Assembly: GCA_963678075.2 (NCBI GenBank)
Contig: CAXXPK010000003.1
Span: forward strand, 186,001-250,000
Source: Oleispirillum sp963678075
Lineage (GTDB): Bacteria; Pseudomonadota; Alphaproteobacteria; Rhodospirillales; Rhodospirillaceae
Reading direction: 5' to 3'
DNA: 64,000 bases
The notes below the pieces were generated by a model. The model was not told the origin of the DNA, searched no databases, and saw nothing but the letters and a program-made list of their open reading frames with translations. Made by a program: the position numbers and the translations under genes. Positions 1-8,845 of this stretch are shown piece by piece. Position 1 is the stretch's first letter; each line of letters starts with the position of its first letter.

Positions 1-1590
1 CGGGATTCCCGCCAGATCGGCGGCGATGGCGCCATAGACCACTGGCTTGACGGCAACGTGGTGGACCAGGGCGGGGGTGGTGTTCTCGTACAGGCGGCGC
101 AGATCGTTCAGCGCCAGATATTCACGGATCGGATTGGTCGAGGCACGGTCGATCCCCCACGGATAGACCGCATGGCCCAGGGATTCGATCTTGGCGCGGT
201 GGTTCTTGACCGCGCAGGCGACGCCGACCTTGTAGCCCGCCGCCGCGGCGGCGCGCGCCATCGGCGGGCGGTGGGACAAGAAGGCGAAGTCCTCGGTGAC
301 GGTGAACAGCATGCGCGATCCCGGGCCGGTCGGGATCGGTGGGCGGGCGGAGGCGATCAGGAACAGGAACAGGAAGCTGATCCCCCACCATGGCGCCCAG
401 ATCGAGAAGTTGAAGCAGGCCGATCCCCAAAAGGCGATCAGCAGGATCAGACGGGCGGGACGGCGCGGATCGCTTGTCGTCGCCGTGGCCCAGGCATCGC
501 GTCCGACCAATCCCAGCAATAGCAGGGCGGCGGGGGCGAACCCGGCGACGCCGGTTTCCGCCAGGATTTCCAGGACCCAGTTGTGGGGGTGCGACGGCAC
601 GAAGGCCTGCCCGATGCCCGGAATCAGATGATCGGCGCCGGGAATCTGGGCGATCGCGTTCAGGCCGTGGCCGAACCACAGGTGGTCCGGAATGCGTTTG
701 AGGATGAAGGACCAAATGTGCTGCCGGTGATAATCCACCATCCACAGAGGCAGCCCCAGGGAGCCGGTGGTGTTGGCATCCAGGCAATAGACTGTTCCGC
801 CGCCGCGGGCGGAACAGTTGTAGAACGAGGCCAGAAAGATTATGGTCGTGGCACCCAGAACCCCGGCCAAAACCAGAATGGGCAGGCGCAGGCGCGGCCG
901 CCGCGCGGCGGCGAACAACAGCGCGGCCATCGCCGCGAGGAACAGACCGGCGACGGCGGCACGGCTGCTGGTGCCGAAAATCAGGGCTAGACTGGCGGCG
1001 ATCGCCAGGGTCGCGGCGACCCGGCGCCAGCTGGGCAGGGTCCAGGCGAGCCAAGCCAACAGGGGGATCAGGCAGGCGAGGGCGGAGGCGAAGGCCTTGT
1101 AGCGGTACCAGGGGCTGACCTTGACGCTGTGGCGAAAGGCGCTGACCGTTTCGGGAAACAGCAGGATGGCGGAAACCGACAGAACCAGGACGATGGCGGC
1201 CCCCAGGATCAGGGAGTCCCGACTGACGCGGGTCAGGGTTTCGTTGCGGTCGAGAATCGACCACAGATAGGTCGCGCCGGCGATGGCGGCGGCGATGCGC
1301 GCCCAGGTCTTCGCGGTTTCCGCCGGGTCGGGCGTGGTCAGCAGGCTTGGCAGCCAGAGCAGCAGCATCAGGCAACACAACAGGCCCAGCGGATGAAAGG
1401 CCAGAATCAGCAGGACACGGCGACCATGCCGGGCGCGGTCGGGAACGGTCAATCCGCCCAGAAGCGCGGCGGCCGCCACGCCCAGCAGCGCGGCGGCGCC
1501 GAAGGCTCCGGCGGGAACGGTCAAACCGATCAGCACGGCGGTCAAGCGATGACGCCACGACACCGACGGAGAGGACAAGGCAACGGTCAT
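1..1590 (-). CDS. O-antigen ligase-like protein fused to glycosyltransferase-4 domain (partial, runs off left edge)
   Basis: From the ATG at 1590 one frame stays open for 530 codons to the window edge. Residues 1 to about 415 form a polytopic membrane protein with the marks of the O-antigen ligase (WaaL/Wzy, PF04932) family: hydrophobic helices, GTSSRAAVAGLFLA, then a long periplasmic loop with HIWSFILKRIPDHLWFGHG and PHNWVLEILAETG. After a short Pro-rich linker the same frame continues as the N-terminus of a family-4 glycosyltransferase (MLFTVTEDFAFLSHRPPMARA, then LVHHVAVKPVVYGAIAADLAG). I checked the codon phase at several points and found no stop between the two parts. Normally these are two separate proteins. 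The GT part could instead start internally at the ATG at 310-312. Likely role: surface polysaccharide assembly. Confidence 0.72.
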   Translation of the reverse strand, partial: MTVALSSPSVSWRHRLTAVLIGLTVPAGAFGAAALLGVAAAALLGGLTVPDRARHGRRVLLILAFHPLGLLCCLMLLLWLPSLLTTPDPAETAKTWARIAAAIAGATYLWSILDRNETLTRVSRDSLILGAAIVLVLSVSAILLFPETVSAFRHSVKVSPWYRYKAFASALACLIPLLAWLAWTLPSWRRVAATLAIAASLALIFGTSSRAAVAGLFLAAMAALLFAAARRPRLRLPILVLAGVLGATTIIFLASFYNCSARGGGTVYCLDANTTGSLGLPLWMVDYHRQHIWSFILKRIPDHLWFGHGLNAIAQIPGADHLIPGIGQAFVPSHPHNWVLEILAETGVAGFAPAALLLLGLVGRDAWATATTSDPRRPARLILLIAFWGSACFNFSIWAPWWGISFLFLFLIASARPPIPTGPGSRMLFTVTEDFAFLSHRPPMARAAAAAGYKVGVACAVKNHRAKIESLGHAVYPWGIDRASTNPIREYLALNDLRRLYENTTPALVHHVAVKPVVYGAIAADLAGIP

Positions 1591-1674
1591 AAGGCTTCCG
1601 ATCGCACCGATGGACGGAAAAACGCCGCCCGAGGCGGCAATCAGGGTGGAGGCTACGGTGCGCGCGGCATGCCG

Positions 1675-2955
1675 TCAAGCGGTGGGCTTGATGAAGCGGG
1701 CGGCGTAGAATCCATCCATCCCGCCGGATTCGGACAGGTGGCAGGGCAGGGCGCGCAAGGTTCCGTCGGGGCGCACCGCGAAGCCCCAGCCGCCGACCTC
1801 GTCGGGGCGGATCGGATCGGGCCACAGGCCGGGCGGCGGGGTCGCGGCGGCGGCGGTTTCCTCGGCGGATTGCAGCGAACAGACGCAGTAGACCAGGACT
1901 CCGCCGGGGTTCAGCAGACGGGCGACATCGGCGATGATCGCGGCTTGCGCCCCGGCCAGGGCGGCGACGTCGTTCGCGGTCTTGGTCCAGGCGACATCGG
2001 GGTGGCGGCGGATGGTGCCGGTGGCGGAGCACGGCGCGTCCAGCAGGACCGCGTCGAAGGTTTGCTCGGGGGTCCAGGTGGCGACGTCGGCGACCACCGT
2101 CTCGGCGGACAGGTGGGTACGTTCCAGATTTTCGCGCAGGCGTCGCAGTCGCGGCGCGGAACGGTCGATGGCGGTCACCAGGGCCCCCATCGCCGCCAAT
2201 TGCAGGGTCTTGCCGCCGGGCGCGGCGCACAGGTCGGCGACGCGCTTTCCGGCCACGTCTCCCAGCAGCCGCGCGGGCAGTGCCGCGGCGGCGTCCTGCA
2301 CCCACCAGGCGCCTTCGGCATAGCCGGGCCGGGCCTCCACCGGGCCGGACGGGCGGCAACGCAGGCTGCCGTTCGGCAGGATGACGGCGTTCAGGCGCTC
2401 CGCCCACGAGGGTGCTTCCGCCGCCTCGCGCAGGCTTAAATCCAGGGGCGGTTCCTTCAGGTGGGCGGCGGCGATGGCGGCGGCGGTTTCCGCGCCGTAG
2501 TCGGCGGCCCAGGCCGCCAGCAGCCAATCCGGGGCGTTCGGTTGGGCGCGCGCCGCCGCGAAGCCGTTCGGATTCCGCAGAACCCGGCGCAGCACCGCGT
2601 TGACCAGACCGCTTTGGCGGGTGAATCCCATGGTGCGGGCCAGATCGACGGTGGTGGCGACGGCGGCGTGCGCGGCGGTCTCCATGAACAGGACCTGGGT
2701 CAGCCCCAGCGTCAGAACATGACGGATCCCCGTCGCCGATGCGGACAGCGGCCGGTCAAGGCAGGCATCGATGATGGCGTCGATTTCCCCCTTGCGACGC
2801 AGGGCCAGGGCGACCAGGGCGCGGACGAAGGCGCGGTCGCGGACCTCCAGTGCGGCGGTCAGACGGGAAAAGGCCTCGTCCAACGGCTGCTTGTGGTCGA
2901 GAACGGCTTTCAGGATTTCAAAGGCGGCGTCGCGGGAAAGCATGGGCGAAGGCAT
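1675..2955 (-). CDS. rsmB: 16S rRNA (cytosine-967-C5)-methyltransferase RsmB
   Basis: 426-residue RsmB/Fmu family enzyme that methylates C967 of 16S rRNA with S-adenosylmethionine. An N-terminal NusB-like helical domain (residues about 1-130) precedes a Rossmann methyltransferase. Visible motifs are VADLCAAPGGKTLQLA (SAM binding), DAPCSATGTIRRHPDV (motif IV Cys) and LVYCVCSLQSAEE (motif VI, the nucleophilic Cys in this family). The C-terminus ends GFYAARFIKP as expected. The start at 2955 (MPSPMLSRDAAF) or at 2943 (MLSRDAAF) fits the family; the longer open frame runs into the IS and is spurious. The gene is intact although IS copy 1 lies only 55 bases upstream, so its promoter may have changed. 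Confidence 0.95.
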   Translation of the reverse strand: MPSPMLSRDAAFEILKAVLDHKQPLDEAFSRLTAALEVRDRAFVRALVALALRRKGEIDAIIDACLDRPLSASATGIRHVLTLGLTQVLFMETAAHAAVATTVDLARTMGFTRQSGLVNAVLRRVLRNPNGFAAARAQPNAPDWLLAAWAADYGAETAAAIAAAHLKEPPLDLSLREAAEAPSWAERLNAVILPNGSLRCRPSGPVEARPGYAEGAWWVQDAAAALPARLLGDVAGKRVADLCAAPGGKTLQLAAMGALVTAIDRSAPRLRRLRENLERTHLSAETVVADVATWTPEQTFDAVLLDAPCSATGTIRRHPDVAWTKTANDVAALAGAQAAIIADVARLLNPGGVLVYCVCSLQSAEETAAAATPPPGLWPDPIRPDEVGGWGFAVRPDGTLRALPCHLSESGGMDGFYAARFIKPTA

Positions 2956-2974
2956 AAAGAAAAGCCGACGCGAT

Positions 2975-2996
2975 GGCAAGGTCCGCGGACCTTGCC
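2975..2996. repeat. perfect 22-bp palindrome in the rsmB leader
   Basis: GGCAAGGTCCG followed directly by its reverse complement, with no spacer. It lies 20 bases upstream of the rsmB start and 15 bases from the end of IS copy 1. It could be a protein-binding operator or a remnant of a repeat/terminator hairpin. No T-run follows on either strand, so a terminator is unlikely. Confidence 0.6.
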
Positions 2997-3010
2997 GCAC
3001 CCGGACACTG

Positions 3011-3856
3011 GGCTCAGGACTCATTAAGGTTCGATCCAGAAGAGGAGGAGTACCGCGATGATGACGGCGGCAAAGAAGATATCCGTACATCGGTCATATC
3101 GGGTGTGGATATGCCGCCAATCCTTGAGGCGAGCGAAGAGGTTCTCGATCCTATGACGCTGGCGATAGAGGGTTTTGTCGTAAGCGTACTGGGTTTTGCG
3201 ATGACGCATTGGCGGGATGCATGTAGCGATCCCTCGCTGTGTCAAAGCCTCTCGAAGGGGATCACCGTCATAGCCCTTGTCGGCGATCAGGACGTTGGCC
3301 TTGGGAAATAGGTCGAGCAACAGCATCGCGCCTTTGTAATCGCTCATTTGCCCCTCGCTGAGCAGCAGGATGAGGGGCCTTCCTTGTCCGTCGCAAACCG
3401 CATGAAGCTTGGAGTTCAGCCCGCCTTTTGTGCGTCCGATACATCGGGGAAGAGCCCCTTTTTATAGAGGCTCGCGGCGGTCCGATGAGCTTTCAGGTGG
3501 GTTGCATCGATCATCAACCGGTCTGGAGGGCCAGCCTCTCCCGTCAAGGCCGCGAAGATCCGGCTGAACGCCCCAAGTCGGCTCCAGCGAACGAAACGAT
3601 TATAGAGGGTTTTGTGGGGGCCATAGACGGGTGGTGCATCTCGCCACCGTAAGCCGTTGCGGATCATATGAACGATGCCGCTGATCACTCGCCGATCATC
3701 AACCCGCGGCACGCCATGCGATAGCGGGAAATGCGGCTCGATCTTCGCCAACTGCCTCTCTGACAACCAAAACAGATCACTCATGGATGGGGTCCTCCCT
3801 CCCATGAGTGAATCAGCCGCCGATCTGCCTGACAATAATTTAATGGGTCCTGAGCC
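3011..3856 (-). mobile_element. IS5-family (IS427-like) insertion sequence, copy 1, 846 bp
   Basis: Bounded by imperfect inverted repeats GGCTCAGGACTCATTAA (transposase 3' side, 3011) and the complement of GGCTCAGGACCCATTAA (5' side, ending at 3856). It is almost identical to the copies at 8846, 12212, 23876 and 61314. The flanks do not match: CACTG on the left, TAACG on the right. The TA target duplication is thus present on one side only, which points to an adjacent deletion or recombination after insertion. The right flank truncates an M23 peptidase gene. Confidence 0.95.
3024..3784 (-). CDS. IS5-family transposase, two frames joined by -1 frameshift (copy 1)
   Basis: OrfA (MSDLFWLSERQLAKIEPHF..., DUF4096-type N-terminus) starts at 3784 and stops after VSDAQKAG. 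OrfB continues in the -1 frame as GRTKGGLNSKLHAVCDGQG and ends LLLFWIEP. An A4 stretch at GCACAAAAGG is a plausible slippage site, as known for the IS427 group. The DDE catalytic residues are visible: Asp in MIDATHLKAH, Asp in LIADKGYDGD, Glu in RIENLFARLKDWR. No inactivating mutation is seen in this copy. The frame of OrfA is open upstream through the terminal repeat into the truncated peptidase gene. Confidence 0.9.
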
Positions 3857-4678
3857 TAACGTCGTAGGTGGCAGGATTGCGGTTAGTCGTTCGGGGTCGA
3901 GCCGCCGGTCCAGCCAACTGACACCCCAGTGCAGATGCGGGCCGGTCGCACGCCCGCTCGCCCCCACCGCGCCGATGACCTGGCCGCGCCGCACCCTCAG
4001 TCCGGGCTTGACGTCGATGCGGCTTAAGTGCGCGTAGACGGTTTGCAGTCCCAGGCCGTGGTCGATCATCAGGGTGCGGCCCGTGTAGAACATATCCGCA
4101 TGAACCAGGGAAACCACGCCGTCGGACGCCGCCAGCACCGCCGTGCCGGTGTTCGCCGCGATGTCGAGTCCGGAATGCGGGGCCTTGGCTTCGCCGTTCA
4201 GGACCCGCTGCGACCCGAACACGCCGCTGACCACGCCCGCCGCCGGGGTCACGAAGCCTGACAGAAAGTCCGCCCGTTTGCCGATTTGCATCCGTGCCGC
4301 CGCGATCGCCCGATTGTCGGCGGCGATCCGTGCCAGCAGCGCGGGCGGCGGCGTCACCTTGTCCCGGGGCAGCCCGTCGATCCGCTGCACCGGCCAGTCG
4401 CGGGTTTTGACCTCCAACCGCAGAAGGCTTTCCGCCCCGCTTCGCGCCACCACTTTTAACGCGGCCCGCCGCGGCGCGGCGCGTCCGAACCCCAACAGGA
4501 AATGCCCGGCGGCATCCACCGGAACCGCAGTGTCGTCCAAGAACACCCGGCTGCCCGCCGCCGTTTGTCCGACGACGATGCCGCCTTGTTCCGGCGTTCC
4601 GGTCAAGCGTGGCGGATCGGCCAGGGCGGGGGAGGAGAAGATCAGAAGGAAAGCCAGAAAGGGCGACGCCTTTATCAC
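3857..4678 (-). pseudogene. M23-family (LytM) peptidase, C-terminus removed by IS copy 1
   Basis: Begins with GTG at 4678, overlapping the xseA stop codon (GTGA), which suggests translational coupling to xseA. A signal peptide (IKASPFLAFLLIFSSPALA) leads into an N-terminal beta domain and an M23 metallopeptidase domain: HSGLDIAA (zinc His and Asp), MIDHGLGLQTVYAHL and GPHLHWGVSWLDRRLDPE (HxH zinc ligand). 274 codons remain; only the last few residues of a normal family member are missing, and the frame then runs through the IS into OrfA. The catalytic domain is complete, so some activity is conceivable, but the protein would carry a transposase-derived tail. Predicted role: peptidoglycan remodelling in the periplasm. 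Confidence 0.85.
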
Positions 4679-6075
4679 AGCAGCGATCCCTGACGGGGGT
4701 CGGTTTTTCCCGGCCTCGTCGGCTTGGGGGCGGGCGTACCCTGCGCGGTGGCGGCCACTTGGCCGTCGGCGAAGGCCAGGGTCAGCGCCGCGCCGGGGGC
4801 GATTTTGGCGGCGCGGGTCAGGGGTTTGCCGTCGGTGCCGCGAACCAGGACGAAGCCGCGGCCGAGGACGCGGCGATAGGACAGGCTGTTCAGCAGGGCG
4901 GCGCGGCTGTCCAGACGGTGTTCGGCGACCTCGACGCGGCGAGTGAAGACCCGGATCAGGGCGCGTTCGGCGGTGGACAGGCGGATCGTGGCGCGGTCGG
5001 CGACCTCGCGCGGGGTGCGCAGCCGCAGGCCCAGGGCCTTCAGGCGTTCGCCCTGGCGATCCAGGCGCCGTCCGGCGGCGGCGGTCAGGCGCTCGGCGCG
5101 ATCGTCGAGGCGCTGCGTCGCTTCCGCCAGCAGGCGTTCGGGCTGCGGCAGACCGCGCGCCAGGGCCTCCAGATGGCGGGCGCGGGTCTCGGTGGCGGCG
5201 ACCAGGGCGCGGGGCAAGCGTGCCGCCAGTTCGCCGACGCGGGCCAGCAGGTCCAGGCGGACCGGCACCGCCTTTTCCGCGGCCCCGGTGGGGGTGGGCG
5301 CGCGCAGGTCGGCGGCGTAATCGATCAGGGTGGTGTCGGTCTCGTGTCCGACCGCCGAGATCAGGGGGATGTGGCAGGCGGCGACGGCGCGGACCACCAC
5401 TTCCTCGTTGAAGGCCCACAGGTCCTCCAGGCTGCCGCCGCCGCGCGCCACGATGAGGAGGTCGGGGCGGGGAATCCGGCCCCCCACGGGCAAGGCGTCG
5501 AACCCCGCGATGGCGGCGGCGATTTCCTCGGCGGCGCCGTCGCCCTGGACCCGCACCGGCCACAATAGGACATGGCGGGGAAAGCGTTCGCGCAGGCGGT
5601 GCAGAATATCGCGGATCACCGCCCCGGTGGGCGAGGTGACGACGCCGATCACGGTCGGCAGCTGTGGAATCGGGCGCTTGCGGTCGGACGCGAACAATCC
5701 TTCGGCGGCCAGCTTGCGCTTGCGGTCTTCCAGCAGCTTCAGCAGCGCGCCTTCGCCCGCGACCTCCATCGCCTCGACGATCATCTGGTACTGCGACCGT
5801 GCGCCATAAGTGGTCAGGCGGCCGGTGGCGATGACCTCCAGCCCTTCCTCGGGGCGGACCGACAGGCGGGCCAGGGTGCCGCGCCAGACCACCGCTTCCA
5901 GCACCGACTTGTCGTCCTTCAGTCGCAGATAGCAGTGACCGGAGCCGACCACCCTCGGCTGCGAAATCTCGCCCCGCACCCGTACCAGGCCGAACGCGGA
6001 TTCGATGCTGGTCTTCAGCGCGGCGGCCAGTTCGCTGACCGACAGATCGGGTTGGTTGTGGGTGGCTTCGGCCAT
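4675..6075 (-). CDS. xseA: exodeoxyribonuclease VII large subunit XseA
   Basis: 466 residues, full length for the large subunit of ExoVII, which degrades single-stranded DNA with XseB. The N-terminal OB-fold (LSVSELAAALKTSIESAFGLVRVRGEIS, SGHCYLRLKD) is followed by the catalytic domain with VIGVVTSPTGAVIRDIL, LLIVARGGGSLEDLWAFNEE and PLISAVGHETDTTLIDYAADLRAPTPTGAAE. A long Arg/Ala/Leu-rich helical region and the conserved LSYRRVLGRGFVLVR close the protein. It is divergent from purD across a gap of about 107 bases and ends overlapping the M23 peptidase gene. Confidence 0.97.
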   Translation of the reverse strand: MAEATHNQPDLSVSELAAALKTSIESAFGLVRVRGEISQPRVVGSGHCYLRLKDDKSVLEAVVWRGTLARLSVRPEEGLEVIATGRLTTYGARSQYQMIVEAMEVAGEGALLKLLEDRKRKLAAEGLFASDRKRPIPQLPTVIGVVTSPTGAVIRDILHRLRERFPRHVLLWPVRVQGDGAAEEIAAAIAGFDALPVGGRIPRPDLLIVARGGGSLEDLWAFNEEVVVRAVAACHIPLISAVGHETDTTLIDYAADLRAPTPTGAAEKAVPVRLDLLARVGELAARLPRALVAATETRARHLEALARGLPQPERLLAEATQRLDDRAERLTAAAGRRLDRQGERLKALGLRLRTPREVADRATIRLSTAERALIRVFTRRVEVAEHRLDSRAALLNSLSYRRVLGRGFVLVRGTDGKPLTRAAKIAPGAALTLAFADGQVAATAQGTPAPKPTRPGKTDPRQGSLL

Positions 6076-6182
6076 GGTGCGACAACGAAAAAAGGGAAAA
6101 AAAGACGACGCGGCAAACCGGGTTTGCCGCCGGTTCGCAATCGACTACACTCTGGCAGGCAATCGCGCAAAAGGGAAGTCGC

Positions 6183-7460
6183 ATGAAGATTCTGGTGGTC
6201 GGTTCGGGTGGACGGGAACACGCGTTGTGCTGGGCGATCAGGCGTTCGCCACTGTGTTCCGAGCTGTTCTGCGCACCCGGAAACGCCGGTATCGCGCAGG
6301 TGGCGACCTGCGTGCCGATCCAGGTCATGGACGTTTCCGGCATCGTCGCCTTTGCCCGCGATCATGCCGTCGATCTGGTGATGGTGGGGCCGGAAGGCCC
6401 GCTGGTCGCCGGCATGGTGGATGCCCTGGACGCGGCGGGGATCAAGGCGGTCGGTCCTTCCGCCGCCGCGGCGCGCCTGGAAGGTTCGAAGGGGTTCATG
6501 AAGGATTTCTGCGCCTGCTACCGCATCCCGACCGCCGCCTATGCGCGGTTCTCGGATGCCGACGCGGCCAAGGCCTACGTGCGGGCCAAGGGCGCGCCGA
6601 TCGTGGTCAAGGCCGACGGCCTGGCGGCGGGCAAGGGTGTGGTGGTCTGCGCCAACGAGGCGGACGCGATCGCCGCCATCGACATGATCATGACCGACCG
6701 CGCCTTTGGCGAGGCGGGCGGCGAGGTGGTGATCGAGGAATTCCTGGCAGGAGAGGAAGCCAGCTTCTTCGCGCTGATCGACGGCAAGACCGCTATTTCG
6801 CTGGGGGCGGCGCAGGATCACAAGGCGGTGGGCGATGGCGATACCGGCCCCAACACCGGCGGTATGGGGGCTTATGCTCCGGCGCCGGTGATGACCGACG
6901 ACATCGTGGAACGGGTGATGGAGACCATCGTCCGGCCGACCGTCGCGGGCATGGCGGCGGAGGGCTGTCCGTTCAAGGGCGTGTTGTTCGCCGGGTTGAT
7001 GATCACCGCCACCGGCCCCCGCCTGATTGAATTCAACGTGCGCTTCGGTGATCCCGAGTGCCAGGTGCTGATGAGTCGCTTGAAGTCCGATTTGGTGCCG
7101 CTGTTGCGGGCGGTGCCGGATCAGGCTCTGGACCGAGTCGCCGTCGAGTGGTTCGACGCCGCCGCTCTGGTGGTGGTGATGGCGGCCAAGGGATACCCCG
7201 GAACCTATGTCAAGGGGACCGAGATTCGCAATCTGGCCGCCGCCGACGCGGTGCCGGAGGCCATCGTTTTTCACGCCGGAACCCGCGCCGAGAAGGGCCG
7301 CGTTCTGGCCGATGGGGGCCGCGTTCTGGGGGTGGCGGCGCGTGGCCGCGATGTGCGCGAGGCCCGCGATCGTGCCTATCAGGCGGTCGATCTGATCGAC
7401 TGGACGGAAGGGTTCTGTCGCCGCGATATCGGGTGGCGCGCCCTGTCTCCGTCACCGTGA
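6183..7460 (+). CDS. purD: phosphoribosylamine-glycine ligase PurD
   Basis: 425 residues; GAR synthetase, the ATP-dependent second step of purine biosynthesis. Starts MKILVVGSGGREHALCW, the typical N-terminus. The ATP-grasp domain shows VVKADGLAAGKGVVVC, VVIEEFLAGEEASFFALIDG, AAQDHKAVGDGDTGPNTGGMGAYAPAP and LIEFNVRFGDPECQVLM, all family hallmarks. The C-terminal domain is complete. It is intact and monocistronic in this window, with divergent xseA upstream. An imperfect hairpin at 7571-7599 may end its transcript. Confidence 0.97.
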   Translation: MKILVVGSGGREHALCWAIRRSPLCSELFCAPGNAGIAQVATCVPIQVMDVSGIVAFARDHAVDLVMVGPEGPLVAGMVDALDAAGIKAVGPSAAAARLEGSKGFMKDFCACYRIPTAAYARFSDADAAKAYVRAKGAPIVVKADGLAAGKGVVVCANEADAIAAIDMIMTDRAFGEAGGEVVIEEFLAGEEASFFALIDGKTAISLGAAQDHKAVGDGDTGPNTGGMGAYAPAPVMTDDIVERVMETIVRPTVAGMAAEGCPFKGVLFAGLMITATGPRLIEFNVRFGDPECQVLMSRLKSDLVPLLRAVPDQALDRVAVEWFDAAALVVVMAAKGYPGTYVKGTEIRNLAAADAVPEAIVFHAGTRAEKGRVLADGGRVLGVAARGRDVREARDRAYQAVDLIDWTEGFCRRDIGWRALSPSP

Positions 7461-7730
7461 GAAGTGGGCCCACGCGGCGGAGACCGGAAACATAAAGACT
7501 TTTGCGACTTCTCGCGCGTGGGGTGTTTCCCGTCGTTCTTTCCGCGTGAAAGAATGCGCTTGCATGTCATGGGACGGGCTTTTATGTAGGCCCGTTCCCT
7601 CTTCCGGGTGTGAGGGCCCCTGGGGTCTGTGCTAACCTGAGTAAAGTATTATGTAGGCCTGCCGCTAAAGAGCAGGAGACGACTGACGGGGAGTCTGCCG
7701 GAGTCCGCCCTTGGGCTTCAGGAGTGTGTA

Positions 7731-8160
7731 GTGGTAAGGCCGAAGATACTTGTCGCCTGCCAGGATCGTGCGACTCGGCAGAGAATGGCCGAGACGATGC
7801 GTTTCCGGTACCGTGCGGTTGCCGTCGAGGATGGCTGGCTGGCCCTGCACCTTGTCAATACCACCGGTTTTTCCGCCATGGTGATCGCCGAGCGCTTGGC
7901 CTCGCGGAGCGGGCTCGATGTCGCCTATTCGGTGCGGACCAGCGGCAGCAATGCCCAGGTGCCGATCATGCTGGTGGCGCAGCAAATCACCCCCCACATC
8001 CGCGAGATGATGGAAACCGGGGTCATCGACTGCTGTATCGACGAAAATGCCGAGACCGGGGCTTTCCTGTTCGAGTTCAACGCGATGTGCGGTGAGCGCG
8101 TGGAGCGCGCCTGGGCGGATCTGGATACGGATGTCGGGCGGGTGCTGAGCACCGCGCGGG
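7731..8160 (+). pseudogene. receiver-like domain protein, C-terminus lost at a deletion junction
   Basis: GTG at 7731 follows an AGGAG ribosome site. The first about 130 codons look like a response-regulator receiver fold (PKILVACQDRATRQRMAETMRFRYRAVAVEDGWLA), but the position of the phosphate-accepting Asp (FSAMVIAERLA) holds no Asp. After ERAWADLD, near 8130-8175, the reading becomes antisense to a GAF gene that converges on it and is cut at the same place. The frame then runs meaninglessly to 8354. I infer a deletion that fused two convergent genes tail to tail. No IS is present at the joint. The original effector domain is unknown. Confidence 0.6.
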
Positions 8161-8647
8161 CCTCGTTCTCGTCGGTGTTCATCGCGGTGACCAGGGCCAG
8201 GTCGTCGGCGGTGAAGTCGCCGCCGGTCTTGTTCAGGACCTGGGCGACGCCGATTACCTCGCCCCGCATGGAGCGAATCGGCGCGGTCAGTACGTTGCGG
8301 GTGGTGAAGCCGGTGCGGTGGTCGATGTCGGGGTTGAAGCGGGGGTTGGCATAGGCGTCATCGACCACCAGGCCTTCGCCGCGGGTAAAGACGTGTCCGG
8401 CCAGGCCGCTGCCGTTGAGGATGCGGATTTCGCGGGTGACGCCGCCAACCACGACGCGGGAATAGAGTTCGCGGGTGTCGGGATCGTTCAGAAAAATGGT
8501 GCTGCGTTCGGCGCCGAGCACTTGGGTGGCGGCGTCGATCAGGGTTTGCAACTGCGCGTCCAGGAATGGGGAAACCGCCATTTGCCGGGTCAGGTCCAGC
8601 AGCAGGTTGGCGGTCTCGGTGGCCGGGCGGGGAGTGTTAACGGCCAT
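8160..8647 (-). pseudogene. GAF-domain sensor protein, truncated after the GAF core
   Basis: Starts at 8647 (MAVNTPRPATETANLLLDLTRQ), overlapping the stop of the upstream coiled-coil gene by a few bases. About 155 residues of a good GAF domain follow: VLGAERSTIFLNDPDTRELYSRV, LAGHVFTRGEGLVVDDAYANPRFNP, RNVLTAPIRSMRGEVIGVAQVLNKTGGDFTADDLALV. Family members then continue into a second helix and an output domain such as a cyclase or HD domain. Here the sequence switches near 8170 to the antisense of the receiver-like gene. The partner output domain is lost, so the signalling role is unknown. Confidence 0.7.
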
Positions 8648-8845
8648 GATGGGCCTCCTGGTTTTCCAAAAGATCCCGCAGACGCTGGATGGTGGCGCGA
8701 AGTTCGGCGATTTCGGCCTGAGCCACGGCGCGTTCCGCCTGCTGGGCGCGGTCGGCCTCGTAGGCCTGGGTTTCCAGGGTGTCGCGAAACGCCTGGATGG
8801 TTGCCTGCAACTGCGCGATGGTGCCGCGGCTCAGGCTCAGGCTTA
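8637..8845 (-). pseudogene. C-terminal part of a small coiled-coil protein (N-terminal part at 12074-12211)
   Basis: Read from the edge of IS copy 2: SLSLSRGTIAQLQATIQAF, then heptad-like Glu/Ala/Arg/Gln-rich sequence ending ATIQRLRDLLENQEAHHGR and a TAA at 8637-8639 that overlaps the GAF start. It has no start of its own. Joining it through one TA target copy to the fragment at 12074-12211 gives an uninterrupted 114-residue coiled-coil protein, with the codon CTA spanning the insertion point. This gene was therefore split by the IS and then separated by inversion. Overlap with the GAF gene suggests the two were co-translated and may have worked together. Confidence 0.8.

Noticed and set aside
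122..2527. An 801-codon minus-strand open frame across the ligase and rsmB region
   Set aside because: It is an Arg/Pro-rich shadow frame of GC-rich DNA. The ligase and RsmB frames on the same strand show real family motifs; this one shows none.
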